The notes below the pieces were generated by a model that saw nothing but the letters and a program-made list of their open reading frames with translations, had not been told where the DNA came from and searched no databases. A stretch of DNA of 20,542 nucleotides. Source: a virus. The stretch lies in IMG/VR virus record IMGVR_UViG_3300020156_000004, positions 64,001 to 84,542 of that record. The stretch is one strand, 5' to 3'. Within the stretch, counting starts at the first letter, position 1. Each line of letters opens with the position of its first letter. Positions 12,253-17,935 of the stretch are shown piece by piece. Position numbers and translations under genes: made by a program.

Positions 12253-12282
12253 AAAAGGGGAATGTAATAATTCCCCTTTTTT
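12253..12282 (+). terminator. intrinsic terminator
   Basis: AAAAGGGGAAT (12253-12263) pairs perfectly with ATTCCCCTTTT (12270-12280), followed by more T. It lies 11 bases after 11696 and before three further small genes. Confidence 0.82.
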
Positions 12283-12296
12283 AAACTTTCTTGTTT

Positions 12297-12419
12297 ATGG
12301 AACATTTACAATTTCCACATTTGTTCTGGAACCTATTGAATAGTGAATTATTTTCTTATGTGGATTCTTTAACTATGGATAAAATATGCGACGTTGCAGA
12401 ATCTTTATCCGCAAATTAA
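12297..12419 (+). CDS. small hypothetical protein, 40 aa
   Basis: A frame from ATG 12297 to TAA 12417-12419. The start context TTGTTTATGGAACA is nearly identical to that of 11696. The product is hydrophobic/aromatic at first (LQFPHLFWNLLNSELFSYV) and then polar. The next gene follows after six bases. No family recognised. Confidence 0.55.
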   Translation: MEHLQFPHLFWNLLNSELFSYVDSLTMDKICDVAESLSAN

Positions 12420-12425
12420 AACAAC

Positions 12426-12515
12426 ATGAAAAAATTTATCTTGCATCCTGAAACATTAATCACATTACTAACTTATGTGATTATTATTCTTGTTTATTAT
12501 ATCACAACAAAGTAA
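12426..12515 (+). CDS. micro membrane protein, 29 aa
   Basis: A frame from ATG 12426 to TAA 12513-12515. Residues 11-26 (LITLLTYVIIILVYYI) form one transmembrane helix, with a basic N-terminus and KTT-type polar end. The start context TAAAACAACATGAAAAA is repeated exactly at the next gene (12522), supporting both as real translated genes. Confidence 0.55.
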   Translation: MKKFILHPETLITLLTYVIIILVYYITTK

Positions 12516-12521
12516 AACAAC

Positions 12522-12749
12522 ATGAAAAATTTATATAGATTTAATCCGATTGTTCCGCATAAAGCAATAACAATGGATAGAGAAATTGTAAAGGAACAGA
12601 CAGTATTAAACACTATCCTACATTCATATCTTAAGACACATAAAATAAGGAATAAAAAAGGAAAAAAGAAGATAGCTTTAACTGTCTGTGATATGTGGGA
12701 TAAAAAAGCGAAGCAATATTATAAAGTAATTAGAGAGATTACTTATTGA
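12522..12749 (+). CDS. hypothetical basic protein, 75 aa
   Basis: Basic throughout, with a Lys/Arg cluster in the middle (THKIRNKKGKKKIALTVCDM). The strand pattern of the last 25 residues suggests a small fold. It starts six bases after the 12426 stop with the same TAAAACAACATGAAAAA context. The last plus-strand gene before the convergent point. No family recognised. Confidence 0.72.
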   Translation: MKNLYRFNPIVPHKAITMDREIVKEQTVLNTILHSYLKTHKIRNKKGKKKIALTVCDMWDKKAKQYYKVIREITY

Positions 12750-12755
12750 TCTATT

Positions 12756-12790
12756 AGGAGAAACGTCCTCTAAGTTTCTCCTTTATTTTT
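12756..12790 (+). terminator. intrinsic terminator ending the AT-rich module
   Basis: AGGAGAAAC (12756-12764) pairs perfectly with GTTTCTCCT (12774-12782), followed by TTATTTTT. It faces the minus-strand terminator at 12877-12910. Confidence 0.8.
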
Positions 12791-12866
12791 ATCTTCCTGG
12801 GATGCCGAATGCGGCAATCAATACTACCAAAGCCCCATGCATGGTAAGCCCTCTGCCAAATGCCAT
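12789..12866 (-). CDS. possible 25-aa hydrophobic peptide
   Basis: A minus-strand frame from ATG (12866-12864) to TAA, with a hydrophobic core LTMHGALVVLIAAFGIP. It lies downstream of the minus-strand terminator, between two facing terminators. Its higher GC than the neighbouring module and its protein-like composition are the only support; it may be chance. Confidence 0.25.
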   Translation of the reverse strand: MAFGRGLTMHGALVVLIAAFGIPGR

Positions 12867-12876
12867 ATGCCCACAC

Positions 12877-12910
12877 AAAAATACCGCATAGCTTTTACAC
12901 ATATGCGGTA
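12877..12910 (-). terminator. minus-strand intrinsic terminator
   Basis: On the minus strand TACCGCATA (12910-12902) pairs perfectly with TATGCGGTA (12890-12882), followed by TTTTT. It lies eight bases after the stop of 12918 and closes the minus-strand unit beginning at 13585. Confidence 0.85.
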
Positions 12911-12917
12911 GCCCGAT

Positions 12918-13115
12918 TTACCTAATGAATTGGAAAAAGTCTGGGTAGTCTCTCCGGGTTTGCCTCATGTATAAAATCCTCTGGAGTGCATGGAAATGGA
13001 ACAGGAAATCCTTGGTATCATCCGGGTGCTGTTCAGGTAATGTTACCCATGCTTTCCAAGCCTCTTGAAGCTTAATATCTACTATTATCTCCTCGTCCTT
13101 TAATGGTGTGGTCAT
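12918..13115 (-). CDS. small helical protein, 65 aa
   Basis: Two predicted helices joined by LPEQHPDD. The pattern W-x(4)-LP-x-QHP-x-D then HALQRIL-x-RQTRR looks like a small conserved phage-type helical hairpin, but I cannot name its family. No signal peptide. It is the third gene of a unit with 13319 and 13124, spaced by eight bases, and ends at a terminator. Confidence 0.75.
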   Translation of the reverse strand: MTTPLKDEEIIVDIKLQEAWKAWVTLPEQHPDDTKDFLFHFHALQRILYMRQTRRDYPDFFQFIR

Positions 13116-13123
13116 GGGTTTAT

Positions 13124-13312
13124 TTATTTCTTAAGGTTAGGTTCTATTCTCCAGGTTTCGTAATTCCACCTCTTACCAAATTTAACGAATTCCCTGGCCA
13201 TATCCCATTGTTTCCTGGCCTCAATCTGCTTCCTAACCTTGGCAATGAGAACCCTAAGATGCTGACAGGAATCCCTTGGTGGATTCGGGGGTGGTACTGG
13301 TACATAAGGCAT
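13124..13312 (-). CDS. small basic protein, 62 aa
   Basis: It opens with a proline-rich stretch (MPYVPVPPPNPPRD) and continues as a basic helix (LRVLIAKVRKQIEARKQW). It lies six bases after 13319 and eight before 12918. Two other frames over this stretch, one on each strand, are shadows. No family recognised. Confidence 0.65.
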   Translation of the reverse strand: MPYVPVPPPNPPRDSCQHLRVLIAKVRKQIEARKQWDMAREFVKFGKRWNYETWRIEPNLKK

Positions 13313-13318
13313 AAAGAT

Positions 13319-13585
13319 TTATTTTTTAATATCATAAGCTTTATCAATCAATACCTCTATCTGGGTCTTTGCCCGGAATAGGCCATGATGCTTTCCTTCG
13401 TGATAACGCAGACTATCCAATCCCCAGGTTTTCATCTGGCTTTGGATATGGTTCGTCTCCTCTAACCATTCCTCTCTTACCCGATTCTGGGCATCCATGA
13501 GGCCTTGTAAATAGGCTCTATCTACCGAATGTTTATCATAGCATCCTACCAATAAAACCATAAAAACTAAACTTAGAATTTTCAT
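13319..13585 (-). CDS. small lipoprotein, 88 aa
   Basis: The signal peptide ends in lipobox LVGC, with Cys15 as the anchor. The mature part is mainly helical and charged (YLQGLMDAQNRVREEWLEET, then RAKTQIEVLIDKAY). It is the first gene of a three-gene unit. A coiled-coil, lipid-anchored small protein in a phage could be an outer spanin or an envelope or exclusion factor; neither is proven. No clear promoter could be assigned in the AT-alternating sequence upstream. Confidence 0.76.
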   Translation of the reverse strand: MKILSLVFMVLLVGCYDKHSVDRAYLQGLMDAQNRVREEWLEETNHIQSQMKTWGLDSLRYHEGKHHGLFRAKTQIEVLIDKAYDIKK

Positions 13586-13642
13586 ATTTGATCTTTATAT
13601 ATATATAATAGTATGCCTATTACCCCATATAAAAATACCACT

Positions 13643-13671
13643 AAAAAACCGGGCCCTCGCAACGACCCGGT
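13643..13671 (-). terminator. minus-strand intrinsic terminator of the long operon
   Basis: On the minus strand ACCGGG (13671-13666) pairs with CCCGGT (13653-13648), followed by a run of six T (overlapping the stem end). It lies about 20 bases after the 13693 stop and ends the long ATGA-coupled operon. Confidence 0.75.
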
Positions 13672-13692
13672 GAAAACTCCGCGAGTTTTTCT

Positions 13693-13863
13693 TTAACTAT
13701 TTATATCCCTCCAACCCAATATCACGGGTCCGTCAAAATACCTTCTTCTAGGGTCCCTTTTCTCTATACTCTGGGTATACCTTAACCAGAATATCAAATG
13801 TTGTAAATACTTTGAGGAATCATTACGACTTCCGGGTATGGGTATAAATGCTGGCTTAATCAT
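13693..13863 (-). CDS. small basic protein, 56 aa
   Basis: A frame from ATG (13863-13861) to TAA (13695-13693). The product is basic and aromatic: PGSRNDSSKYLQHLIFWLRY, then KRDPRRRYFDGPVI. Its start overlaps the stop of the 19-codon frame upstream by ATGA, matching the coupling used throughout this operon. It is the last gene before the terminator. No family recognised. Confidence 0.55.
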   Translation of the reverse strand: MIKPAFIPIPGSRNDSSKYLQHLIFWLRYTQSIEKRDPRRRYFDGPVILGWRDINS

Positions 13864-13919
13864 GGTTGTATTACTTTTTCATGGTAAGTTAGTTTTCTTG
13901 ATCCTTTAATCTCTATCAT
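13860..13919 (-). CDS. possible 19-codon coupling ORF
   Basis: ATG (13919-13917) overlaps the stop of 13916 by ATGA. Its own TGA overlaps the start of 13693 by ATGA, so it exactly bridges the two. The peptide is basic (IEIKGSRKLTYHEKVIQP) with no recognised motif. It may be a real peptide or only a device that carries ribosomes to the next gene. Confidence 0.4.
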   Translation of the reverse strand: MIEIKGSRKLTYHEKVIQP

Positions 13920-14068
13920 TTTGGGTATATTTTCCATTTAGCGATAAGTTCGGGAGAATAAAAAATTCCGGTATTCCTTGGGCGGAAATAGTAGAATATC
14001 AGGAACGTGTAGGGATACAACTTTACCTCTCTATCACATTGATACATTACTATTGGTTCTCCTTTCAT
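13916..14068 (-). CDS. small basic aromatic protein, 50 aa
   Basis: A frame from ATG (14068-14066) to TGA (13918-13916). Tyrosine/phenylalanine-rich core (VKLYPYTFLIFYYFRP), then SPELIAKWKIYPK. It starts nine bases after the 14078 gene. The larger plus-strand frame overlapping this place is rejected as a shadow. No family recognised. Confidence 0.5.
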   Translation of the reverse strand: MKGEPIVMYQCDREVKLYPYTFLIFYYFRPRNTGIFYSPELIAKWKIYPK

Positions 14069-14077
14069 GGCTCGGTT

Positions 14078-14296
14078 TTATTTGTTATTCAAGTTGGTGT
14101 CACCTAACACACGTATCAATTCATTCTCGGGGCCGTAAACGTGGCATATTGCATCCTGAGGGACTATGCCATCAGCTTTCATTTTGTCCCATATTTCTTC
14201 CATTAGTGTTTTACGTGGTTCTGCCGGTGGTTTTGGCGGGTCGAACTTTGCGAGGTAGGCGGCTTTGTCGGGTGGCAGCGAAGTGTTCTTGCTCAT
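14078..14296 (-). CDS. hypothetical protein, 72 aa
   Basis: The frame is open further upstream, but the start at ATG 14296 forms an ATGA overlap with the end of 14293 and gives a normal N-terminus (SKNTSLPPDKAAYLAKFD). A proline-rich linker (PPKPPAEPRK) and a helix plus strand (LMEEIWDKMKADGI and ELIRVLGD) follow. The upstream extension would duplicate coding sequence of the neighbour and is discarded. No family recognised. Confidence 0.7.
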   Translation of the reverse strand: MSKNTSLPPDKAAYLAKFDPPKPPAEPRKTLMEEIWDKMKADGIVPQDAICHVYGPENELIRVLGDTNLNNK

Positions 14297-14649
14297 CTTT
14301 TCGGTTTTAATAAGTAATAAATGCCTATGGATAGGTTTATGGTATAATACCCCAATACAAAATACCCAATGAAAGATAACCATGTATATGGACTCGGTAT
14401 TAAGAAATATCGGGCAAAGGTTAAAAATACTACCCATATGATCATACATTTTACCCATTCCTTCTTAGGTAGCTTGGCCCAGTCTACCTTGGGTTTCTTT
14501 GGTTCAGATATTCTTAGGAAGGATTTATCAAATTTGCCCAGGGGTTGGTTATGCTCGTCCATTAATACAAAGTAGGTTTGGGTAATCTCCCCAACATACC
14601 CCGTAACCATTTTACCATTGACCTCATCCCAAATGGTAATTTTAGACAT
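14293..14649 (-). CDS. two-span membrane protein, 118 aa
   Basis: The start is placed at ATG 14649, which overlaps the stop of 14642 by eight bases; an upstream ATG would overlap far more. The N-terminal 45 residues are a soluble beta-like segment (ITIWDEVNGKMVTGYVGEI). The C-terminus has two hydrophobic helices (VKCMIIWVVFLTFARYFLI and WLSFIGYFVLGYYTINLSIG) and ends in KPKR. A membrane protein of unknown role in the coupled operon. Confidence 0.72.
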   Translation of the reverse strand: MSKITIWDEVNGKMVTGYVGEITQTYFVLMDEHNQPLGKFDKSFLRISEPKKPKVDWAKLPKKEWVKCMIIWVVFLTFARYFLIPSPYTWLSFIGYFVLGYYTINLSIGIYYLLKPKR

Positions 14650-15016
14650 ACTGGCCATAGAATTGTTTGAATCTTTCTGGGTCATATTGGGTAATTTGTT
14701 TAAAGTTCTGGTTAATATAGGCTAAGGTCAATTCCGCTAATCTCCTGAAATCTGTGGGCCAGTTAAGATTCAAATAGGTGTATACTTTAAGCTCTGTTAA
14801 ATACTGCATATATACCCCTAATTGCATGGCAGCAGGTAAATCATGGTATTTTGGTAATTCCACCTGCAAATCCTTCCTTATGGGTAATTGCAGGGTTTTC
14901 CAATGATTCATCTTCTTCCAATTATCTATCCACCAACAGAAGTGGGCTACAGAGTGCGGCCATTTAACTTTAGCCTCGTTCCAGAAATTTTCTTTGGTTA
15001 ATTGTTCGATCATCAT
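14642..15016 (-). CDS. hypothetical protein, 124 aa (related to 15324)
   Basis: Tryptophan- and tyrosine-rich soluble protein. The central motif YHDLPAAMQLGVYMQYL matches YEELPGALQTGIWLEYW in the 15324 product, and both have an aromatic helix before it, so they look like diverged paralogues. Starts by an ATGA overlap with 15013. No domain name can be given; the protein is probably all-helical. Confidence 0.78.
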   Translation of the reverse strand: MMIEQLTKENFWNEAKVKWPHSVAHFCWWIDNWKKMNHWKTLQLPIRKDLQVELPKYHDLPAAMQLGVYMQYLTELKVYTYLNLNWPTDFRRLAELTLAYINQNFKQITQYDPERFKQFYGQYV

Positions 15017-15327
15017 GGTTTTAGTTTTATAATTATGATAGAATCATTTTGGGCATGTACTATTGCCTTCTTTCCCACTCTAAATCTTAATTCACCCACC
15101 GTTATCCACATCGAATCCTCTCTTACCTCAGATAACCTTTGTTTAAGGAAATTACTATCATATAACTGGTTTTGTAATTCCGTCTTGCTTTCTATTTCTT
15201 CAACCCATCTGCTTTTATATCCTTCGGCTCTACCGGAGAGGGCCTTATTTTCCTCTACTAATCCATATATTCCTATGGCACTTGCGATAAGGAATATAGA
15301 TACTAATAACAATACTACATCTTTCAT
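15013..15327 (-). CDS. single-span coiled-coil membrane protein, 104 aa (spanin-like layout)
   Basis: Residues 4-23 (VVLLLVSIFLIASAIGIYGL) are a transmembrane or signal-anchor helix. A charged coiled-coil region (about 25-70) and a short C-terminal strand domain (WITVGELRFRVG, then SIIIIKLKP) follow. This is the layout of inner-membrane spanins and Rz-like proteins. Small lipoprotein genes lie in the same block (13319, 16038). Linked by ATGA to both neighbours. The spanin role is an inference. Confidence 0.75.
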   Translation of the reverse strand: MKDVVLLLVSIFLIASAIGIYGLVEENKALSGRAEGYKSRWVEEIESKTELQNQLYDSNFLKQRLSEVREDSMWITVGELRFRVGKKAIVHAQNDSIIIIKLKP

Positions 15328-15617
15328 GAGCTCATTTTTTTAAGTTGTTTAATCATGGCCTCCTGGTAAGATAGGAATACTTCCATCTGGTACCTGAGTC
15401 TCCATGTGAATACAAAGGCTTTTTCACAGGTTTCGCAATTCGTATGCCAATACTCTAACCATATTCCGGTTTGTAGAGCTCCAGGCAATTCTTCATACTT
15501 CCTGTTAATTGCCGCATCGTGGAGATAGGCGTTAGCATATCCATAGAAGTTCCTCCAGGCTTTAGGATAGCATTTTTTAAACATTTCAATTTCATCGGGT
15601 TTTAGGGCCTTAATCAT
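15324..15617 (-). CDS. hypothetical protein, 97 aa (related to 14642)
   Basis: Soluble, helical and aromatic (KAWRNFYGYANAYLHDAAIN). It shares the LP-x-A-x-Q-x-G-x(4)-Y motif with the 14642 product. Cysteines at TNCETCEKA make a CxxC pair absent from the paralogue. Coupled by ATGA at both ends. No family recognised. Confidence 0.76.
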   Translation of the reverse strand: MIKALKPDEIEMFKKCYPKAWRNFYGYANAYLHDAAINRKYEELPGALQTGIWLEYWHTNCETCEKAFVFTWRLRYQMEVFLSYQEAMIKQLKKMSS

Positions 15618-15856
15618 ATCAAGGGGATTGGTTTTACGATTAGGGTAATTTCTTTATCTTCTTGGCTCCATATCATCTGGACTTCCCAGCCCATAGATCG
15701 GAGTCTTATATTTGCTCTCTCTACCTTGTCATTCATTTCTTCCAAGGCTATTGTATCAAGGAGCTCTAACCCCACCACTTCTTCTTTCAAGGCTCTATGT
15801 AATAGGGTTAAGGTTTCTTCGGGTTCGTTTTTGAAGGTCCAGGGTTTTGTGGCCAT
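15614..15856 (-). CDS. hypothetical protein, 80 aa
   Basis: Soluble, acidic, helical in the first 50 residues (EETLTLLHRALKEEVVGLEL), then a strand pattern (GWEVQMIWSQEDKEITLIV). It overlaps the end of 15808 by 49 bases if the ATG at 15856 is used; the next Met is at residue 41, so the long overlap is accepted. Coupled downstream by ATGA. No family recognised. Confidence 0.72.
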   Translation of the reverse strand: MATKPWTFKNEPEETLTLLHRALKEEVVGLELLDTIALEEMNDKVERANIRLRSMGWEVQMIWSQEDKEITLIVKPIPLI

Positions 15857-16041
15857 TGTTGAATTTTTAGGGTTTTCTTATCTTGATTAGGGAACGTTCT
15901 AGTCCTTCCATCAGGATAAACATAAATGATATGGGGAGCATTGAAGTCTGTCGCTAGATAGAGTCCCAGTATTGCCCCAATAGTCAATCCAATGAAGAAC
16001 GTAATCCACGGCGGAATCCAGATAGGGTCGTCGAATTTCAT
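15808..16041 (-). CDS. single-span membrane protein, 77 aa
   Basis: Residues 8-30 (IPPWITFFIGLTIGAILGLY) form one transmembrane helix with a short acidic N-terminal end. The C-terminal 45 residues are polar and proline-rich. Starts by ATGA overlap with 16038. Its tail overlaps the next gene by 49 bases. Function unknown. Confidence 0.72.
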   Translation of the reverse strand: MKFDDPIWIPPWITFFIGLTIGAILGLYLATDFNAPHIIYVYPDGRTRTFPNQDKKTLKIQQWPQNPGPSKTNPKKP

Positions 16042-16526
16042 AAGGGTTTGGATTTAGAGCGAGGTTTAGGAATAAATCTCAATACTTGGTAACTCGGGAA
16101 ATGATTATTACCTATCTCTGACCACATCGGGGTAAAATACTTAGGGTACCCAACCTCGTATCTATATTTAAAATCCACCTTATATAGATAGGCCCAAAAG
16201 GGTTTGGGGGGATTTACCAAAATGGAGCCATGTTCATTAGAGACTAAGGTATCTATATCGTTCCAATCAATAGAATATAATTCCCCTAAACCGAATGTTG
16301 TATCTATCCTATCCCAAGAATCTATGGTAAAAATCTTAGAGGTATTAGGCATTACTTCGGAGGTAGAGTCGGATAGTTTAATCACCCCATTAAATTTAAG
16401 GGTGGGGGTTCCGATAATGGTTTTAGGAGGTACAGTATCTACCAGGGGATAAATCCATTTCTGATGTTTACCCGGAGTACAAGCAAGGATAAGGGAAAGC
16501 AGTGCAGCAGTTAATAGTGGTTTCAT
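16038..16526 (-). CDS. lipoprotein, 162 aa
   Basis: The signal peptide ends in lipobox LILAC, Cys16 being the anchor. The mature part is a soluble, tyrosine- and tryptophan-rich domain (DTTFGLGELYSIDWNDIDTL, then PFWAYLYKVDFKYRYEVGYP) that probably forms a beta-rich fold, with a basic C-terminus. ATGA overlaps on both sides. No catalytic motif seen; may be an envelope or exclusion protein. Confidence 0.78.
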   Translation of the reverse strand: MKPLLTAALLSLILACTPGKHQKWIYPLVDTVPPKTIIGTPTLKFNGVIKLSDSTSEVMPNTSKIFTIDSWDRIDTTFGLGELYSIDWNDIDTLVSNEHGSILVNPPKPFWAYLYKVDFKYRYEVGYPKYFTPMWSEIGNNHFPSYQVLRFIPKPRSKSKPL

Positions 16527-17137
16527 TTTACAAAAATTATGGGTTTAGGTTTAATATTTGGAGCCATTTGGGAGGGAGGTATAGTACGAGGACCGGAAAT
16601 AGCCTGATAAACTTCTCTTTCTAAATTCACGGGCCTTGTTACACCCTTATTAGTAATAGTAAAAACTCCATTACTACCAGTTCCGGTCTCTGCCCCTAGA
16701 GAATCCCGCCACCTATTAAATTGTTTAGTCCAATAATTGAATAATTTAGGGTCTCTTGGAGCTTTACCCATTTCATATTCCTTATTCCAGCCATAAAAAA
16801 TACATAAATCGCATCCATCACAGTTATTTTTACCATGTTTCCAGCAAACCTCACAGAAATATTCGACTTTGCCCTTTATTTGAGGCTTCTTTTTGTCATG
16901 TATATGCCTCATAGTCGAAAGGTCAGAAATTAAATATGTAGTATCGGTCTTTATGGGCTTGGATATAGCAATTTTTTGGGCTCTTTCAGGGGTATCGGGA
17001 AGAAAAATAACTCCCTTAGGAGCAATTTGAGTCTCCTTAAAGGGCCTTATATAAATCGAATCCTGTGATCGGCCCAAAAAGAAGCATAAAACAAGGAAGA
17101 TGATAATGGCAATGATTTTTAAAATGTACTCTTTCAT
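16523..17137 (-). CDS. membrane-anchored protein with cysteine cluster, 204 aa
   Basis: Residues 5-22 (ILKIIAIIIFLVLCFFLG) form a signal anchor. The soluble part has a cluster of five cysteines, C95-x2-C98-x7-C106-x2-C109-x2-C112, set in aromatic sequence, then a tryptophan-rich helix (FNYWTKQFNRWRDSLG) and a basic proline-rich end. The cysteines could bind a metal or Fe-S centre or form disulfides. It is the first gene of the long ATGA-coupled operon and follows a terminator-like hairpin. No family recognised. Confidence 0.76.
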   Translation of the reverse strand: MKEYILKIIAIIIFLVLCFFLGRSQDSIYIRPFKETQIAPKGVIFLPDTPERAQKIAISKPIKTDTTYLISDLSTMRHIHDKKKPQIKGKVEYFCEVCWKHGKNNCDGCDLCIFYGWNKEYEMGKAPRDPKLFNYWTKQFNRWRDSLGAETGTGSNGVFTITNKGVTRPVNLEREVYQAISGPRTIPPSQMAPNIKPKPIIFVK

Positions 17138-17157
17138 GGCTAATGGGGTTTAAAGGT

Positions 17158-17192
17158 TAAAAATCGGCCTTACGAGTAGAAACTCCGGGCCG
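17158..17192 (-). terminator. probable minus-strand terminator
   Basis: On the minus strand CGGCC (17192-17188) pairs with GGCCG (17169-17165), with an inner GAGT/ACTC stem, followed by ATTTTT. It separates the 17224 gene from the 17137 operon; the interrupted stem lowers confidence. Confidence 0.45.
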
Positions 17193-17223
17193 TTGTTTAT
17201 GGAATCAAAAAAAAAACATTTGT

Positions 17224-17460
17224 CTATAAGTTATCAGCCTTGGTCTCCTCGGGTATTAATAAACCCATATAAATACCAGACTTAGTACTCTGTGGAACTG
17301 CACCTTTACCTACGGTCACGTATACCTTTGGGTCCTCAAACCCAGTTACAATATCCATGCTCATTATTACACTCACATTATTGAATTTTGCCCAGGATTC
17401 AACCATGCCTTGAACCTGTCGTCTAAGATTAATGATCTCTTTATCTAATTGGGTGTTCAT
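17224..17460 (-). CDS. hypothetical protein, 78 aa
   Basis: The N-terminal helix (LDKEIINLRRQVQGMVESWA) has coiled-coil character; two strands (VSVIMSMDIV, KVYVTVGKG) and a polar end follow. No signal peptide. It lies 27 bases after 17488 and probably shares its message. No family recognised. Confidence 0.74.
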   Translation of the reverse strand: MNTQLDKEIINLRRQVQGMVESWAKFNNVSVIMSMDIVTGFEDPKVYVTVGKGAVPQSTKSGIYMGLLIPEETKADNL

Positions 17461-17487
17461 ACGGGTTATTTTAGTGTATTTCTAGTC

Positions 17488-17805
17488 TTAAATTTTCTCA
17501 TTTTCGGGAGATTCCCCCTTTTCTTCATCCAATGCTACTAGATCATCCCGTAATCCCACTGGGAATGCCGGGGAATTGATCGAAGCAATTTCACCTTGAT
17601 TTGAAAAGGTTAAAAAGAATTTACCTTTACACTGCATCAAAGCCTCAATTTCCATTTGGTTAAATTCAAGCATAATGGTAACGGAACCATCTTGCCTCTT
17701 AAGGGCTGGGATAAAGCCAGTTTTCTCATGGAAGAGCTGGTTAGGGTTCCTAATGTTCTTAGGAAATAAATTGGTATTGGCACTTGGGAAATTAAGGCAT
17801 TTCAT
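17488..17805 (-). CDS. hypothetical protein, 105 aa
   Basis: The frame extends 14 codons further upstream, but that extension overlaps a promoter-like sequence (17847-17819), so the ATG at 17805 is preferred. The protein alternates strands (GFIPALKRQDGSVTIMLEFN, KFFLTFSNQGEIASI) and ends in an acidic tail (LDEEKGESPENEKI). No signal or membrane segment. No family recognised. Confidence 0.75.
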   Translation of the reverse strand: MKCLNFPSANTNLFPKNIRNPNQLFHEKTGFIPALKRQDGSVTIMLEFNQMEIEALMQCKGKFFLTFSNQGEIASINSPAFPVGLRDDLVALDEEKGESPENEKI

Positions 17806-17818
17806 AATTGTTAAAGAT

Positions 17819-17847
17819 TTTATAAGATAATAGTCCACCCCTGTCAA
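17819..17847 (-). promoter_or_regulatory. promoter-like sequence with sigma70 spacing
   Basis: On the minus strand TTGACA (17847-17842), 17 bases, TATAAA (17824-17819), ahead of the 17805 start. This is the enterobacterial sigma70 layout, not the Bacteroidota one used on the plus strand, so it may be fortuitous. TATCTTAT inside the spacer is an alternative -7 element. Confidence 0.35.
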
Positions 17848-17849
17848 GT

Positions 17850-17886
17850 GGTAAAAATAAAAAACCCCGCATAGAAATGCAGGGTT
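17850..17886 (-). terminator. minus-strand intrinsic terminator
   Basis: On the minus strand AACCCTGCAT (17886-17877) pairs with ATGCGGGGTT (17872-17863), one T-G pair, followed by TTTTATTTTTAC. It ends the 17936 unit. Confidence 0.85.
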
Positions 17887-17935
17887 GGCTTGTCTTCGTC
17901 GGTTCGAAAAATATCCGGCTTAATGGATACCTATG

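Noticed and set aside
13103-13381. Plus-strand reading frame of 92 codons
   Set aside because: It lies opposite a well-spaced three-gene minus-strand unit with a lipoprotein signal and terminator, and its start codon region is the promoter-less end of that unit. Composition is that of a shadow.
13978-14310. Plus-strand reading frame of 110 codons
   Set aside because: It covers 14078 and 13916 on the other strand, where ATGA coupling and gene spacing support the minus-strand genes. The product has an odd Cys/Arg/Leu composition.
15002-15343. Plus-strand reading frame of 113 codons
   Set aside because: Shadow of the 15013 coiled-coil membrane protein gene, which has ATGA overlaps on both sides.
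17893-17908. GGTTCGAA, similar to a tRNA T-loop
   Set aside because: No acceptor, D or anticodon stems can be built around it on either strand.
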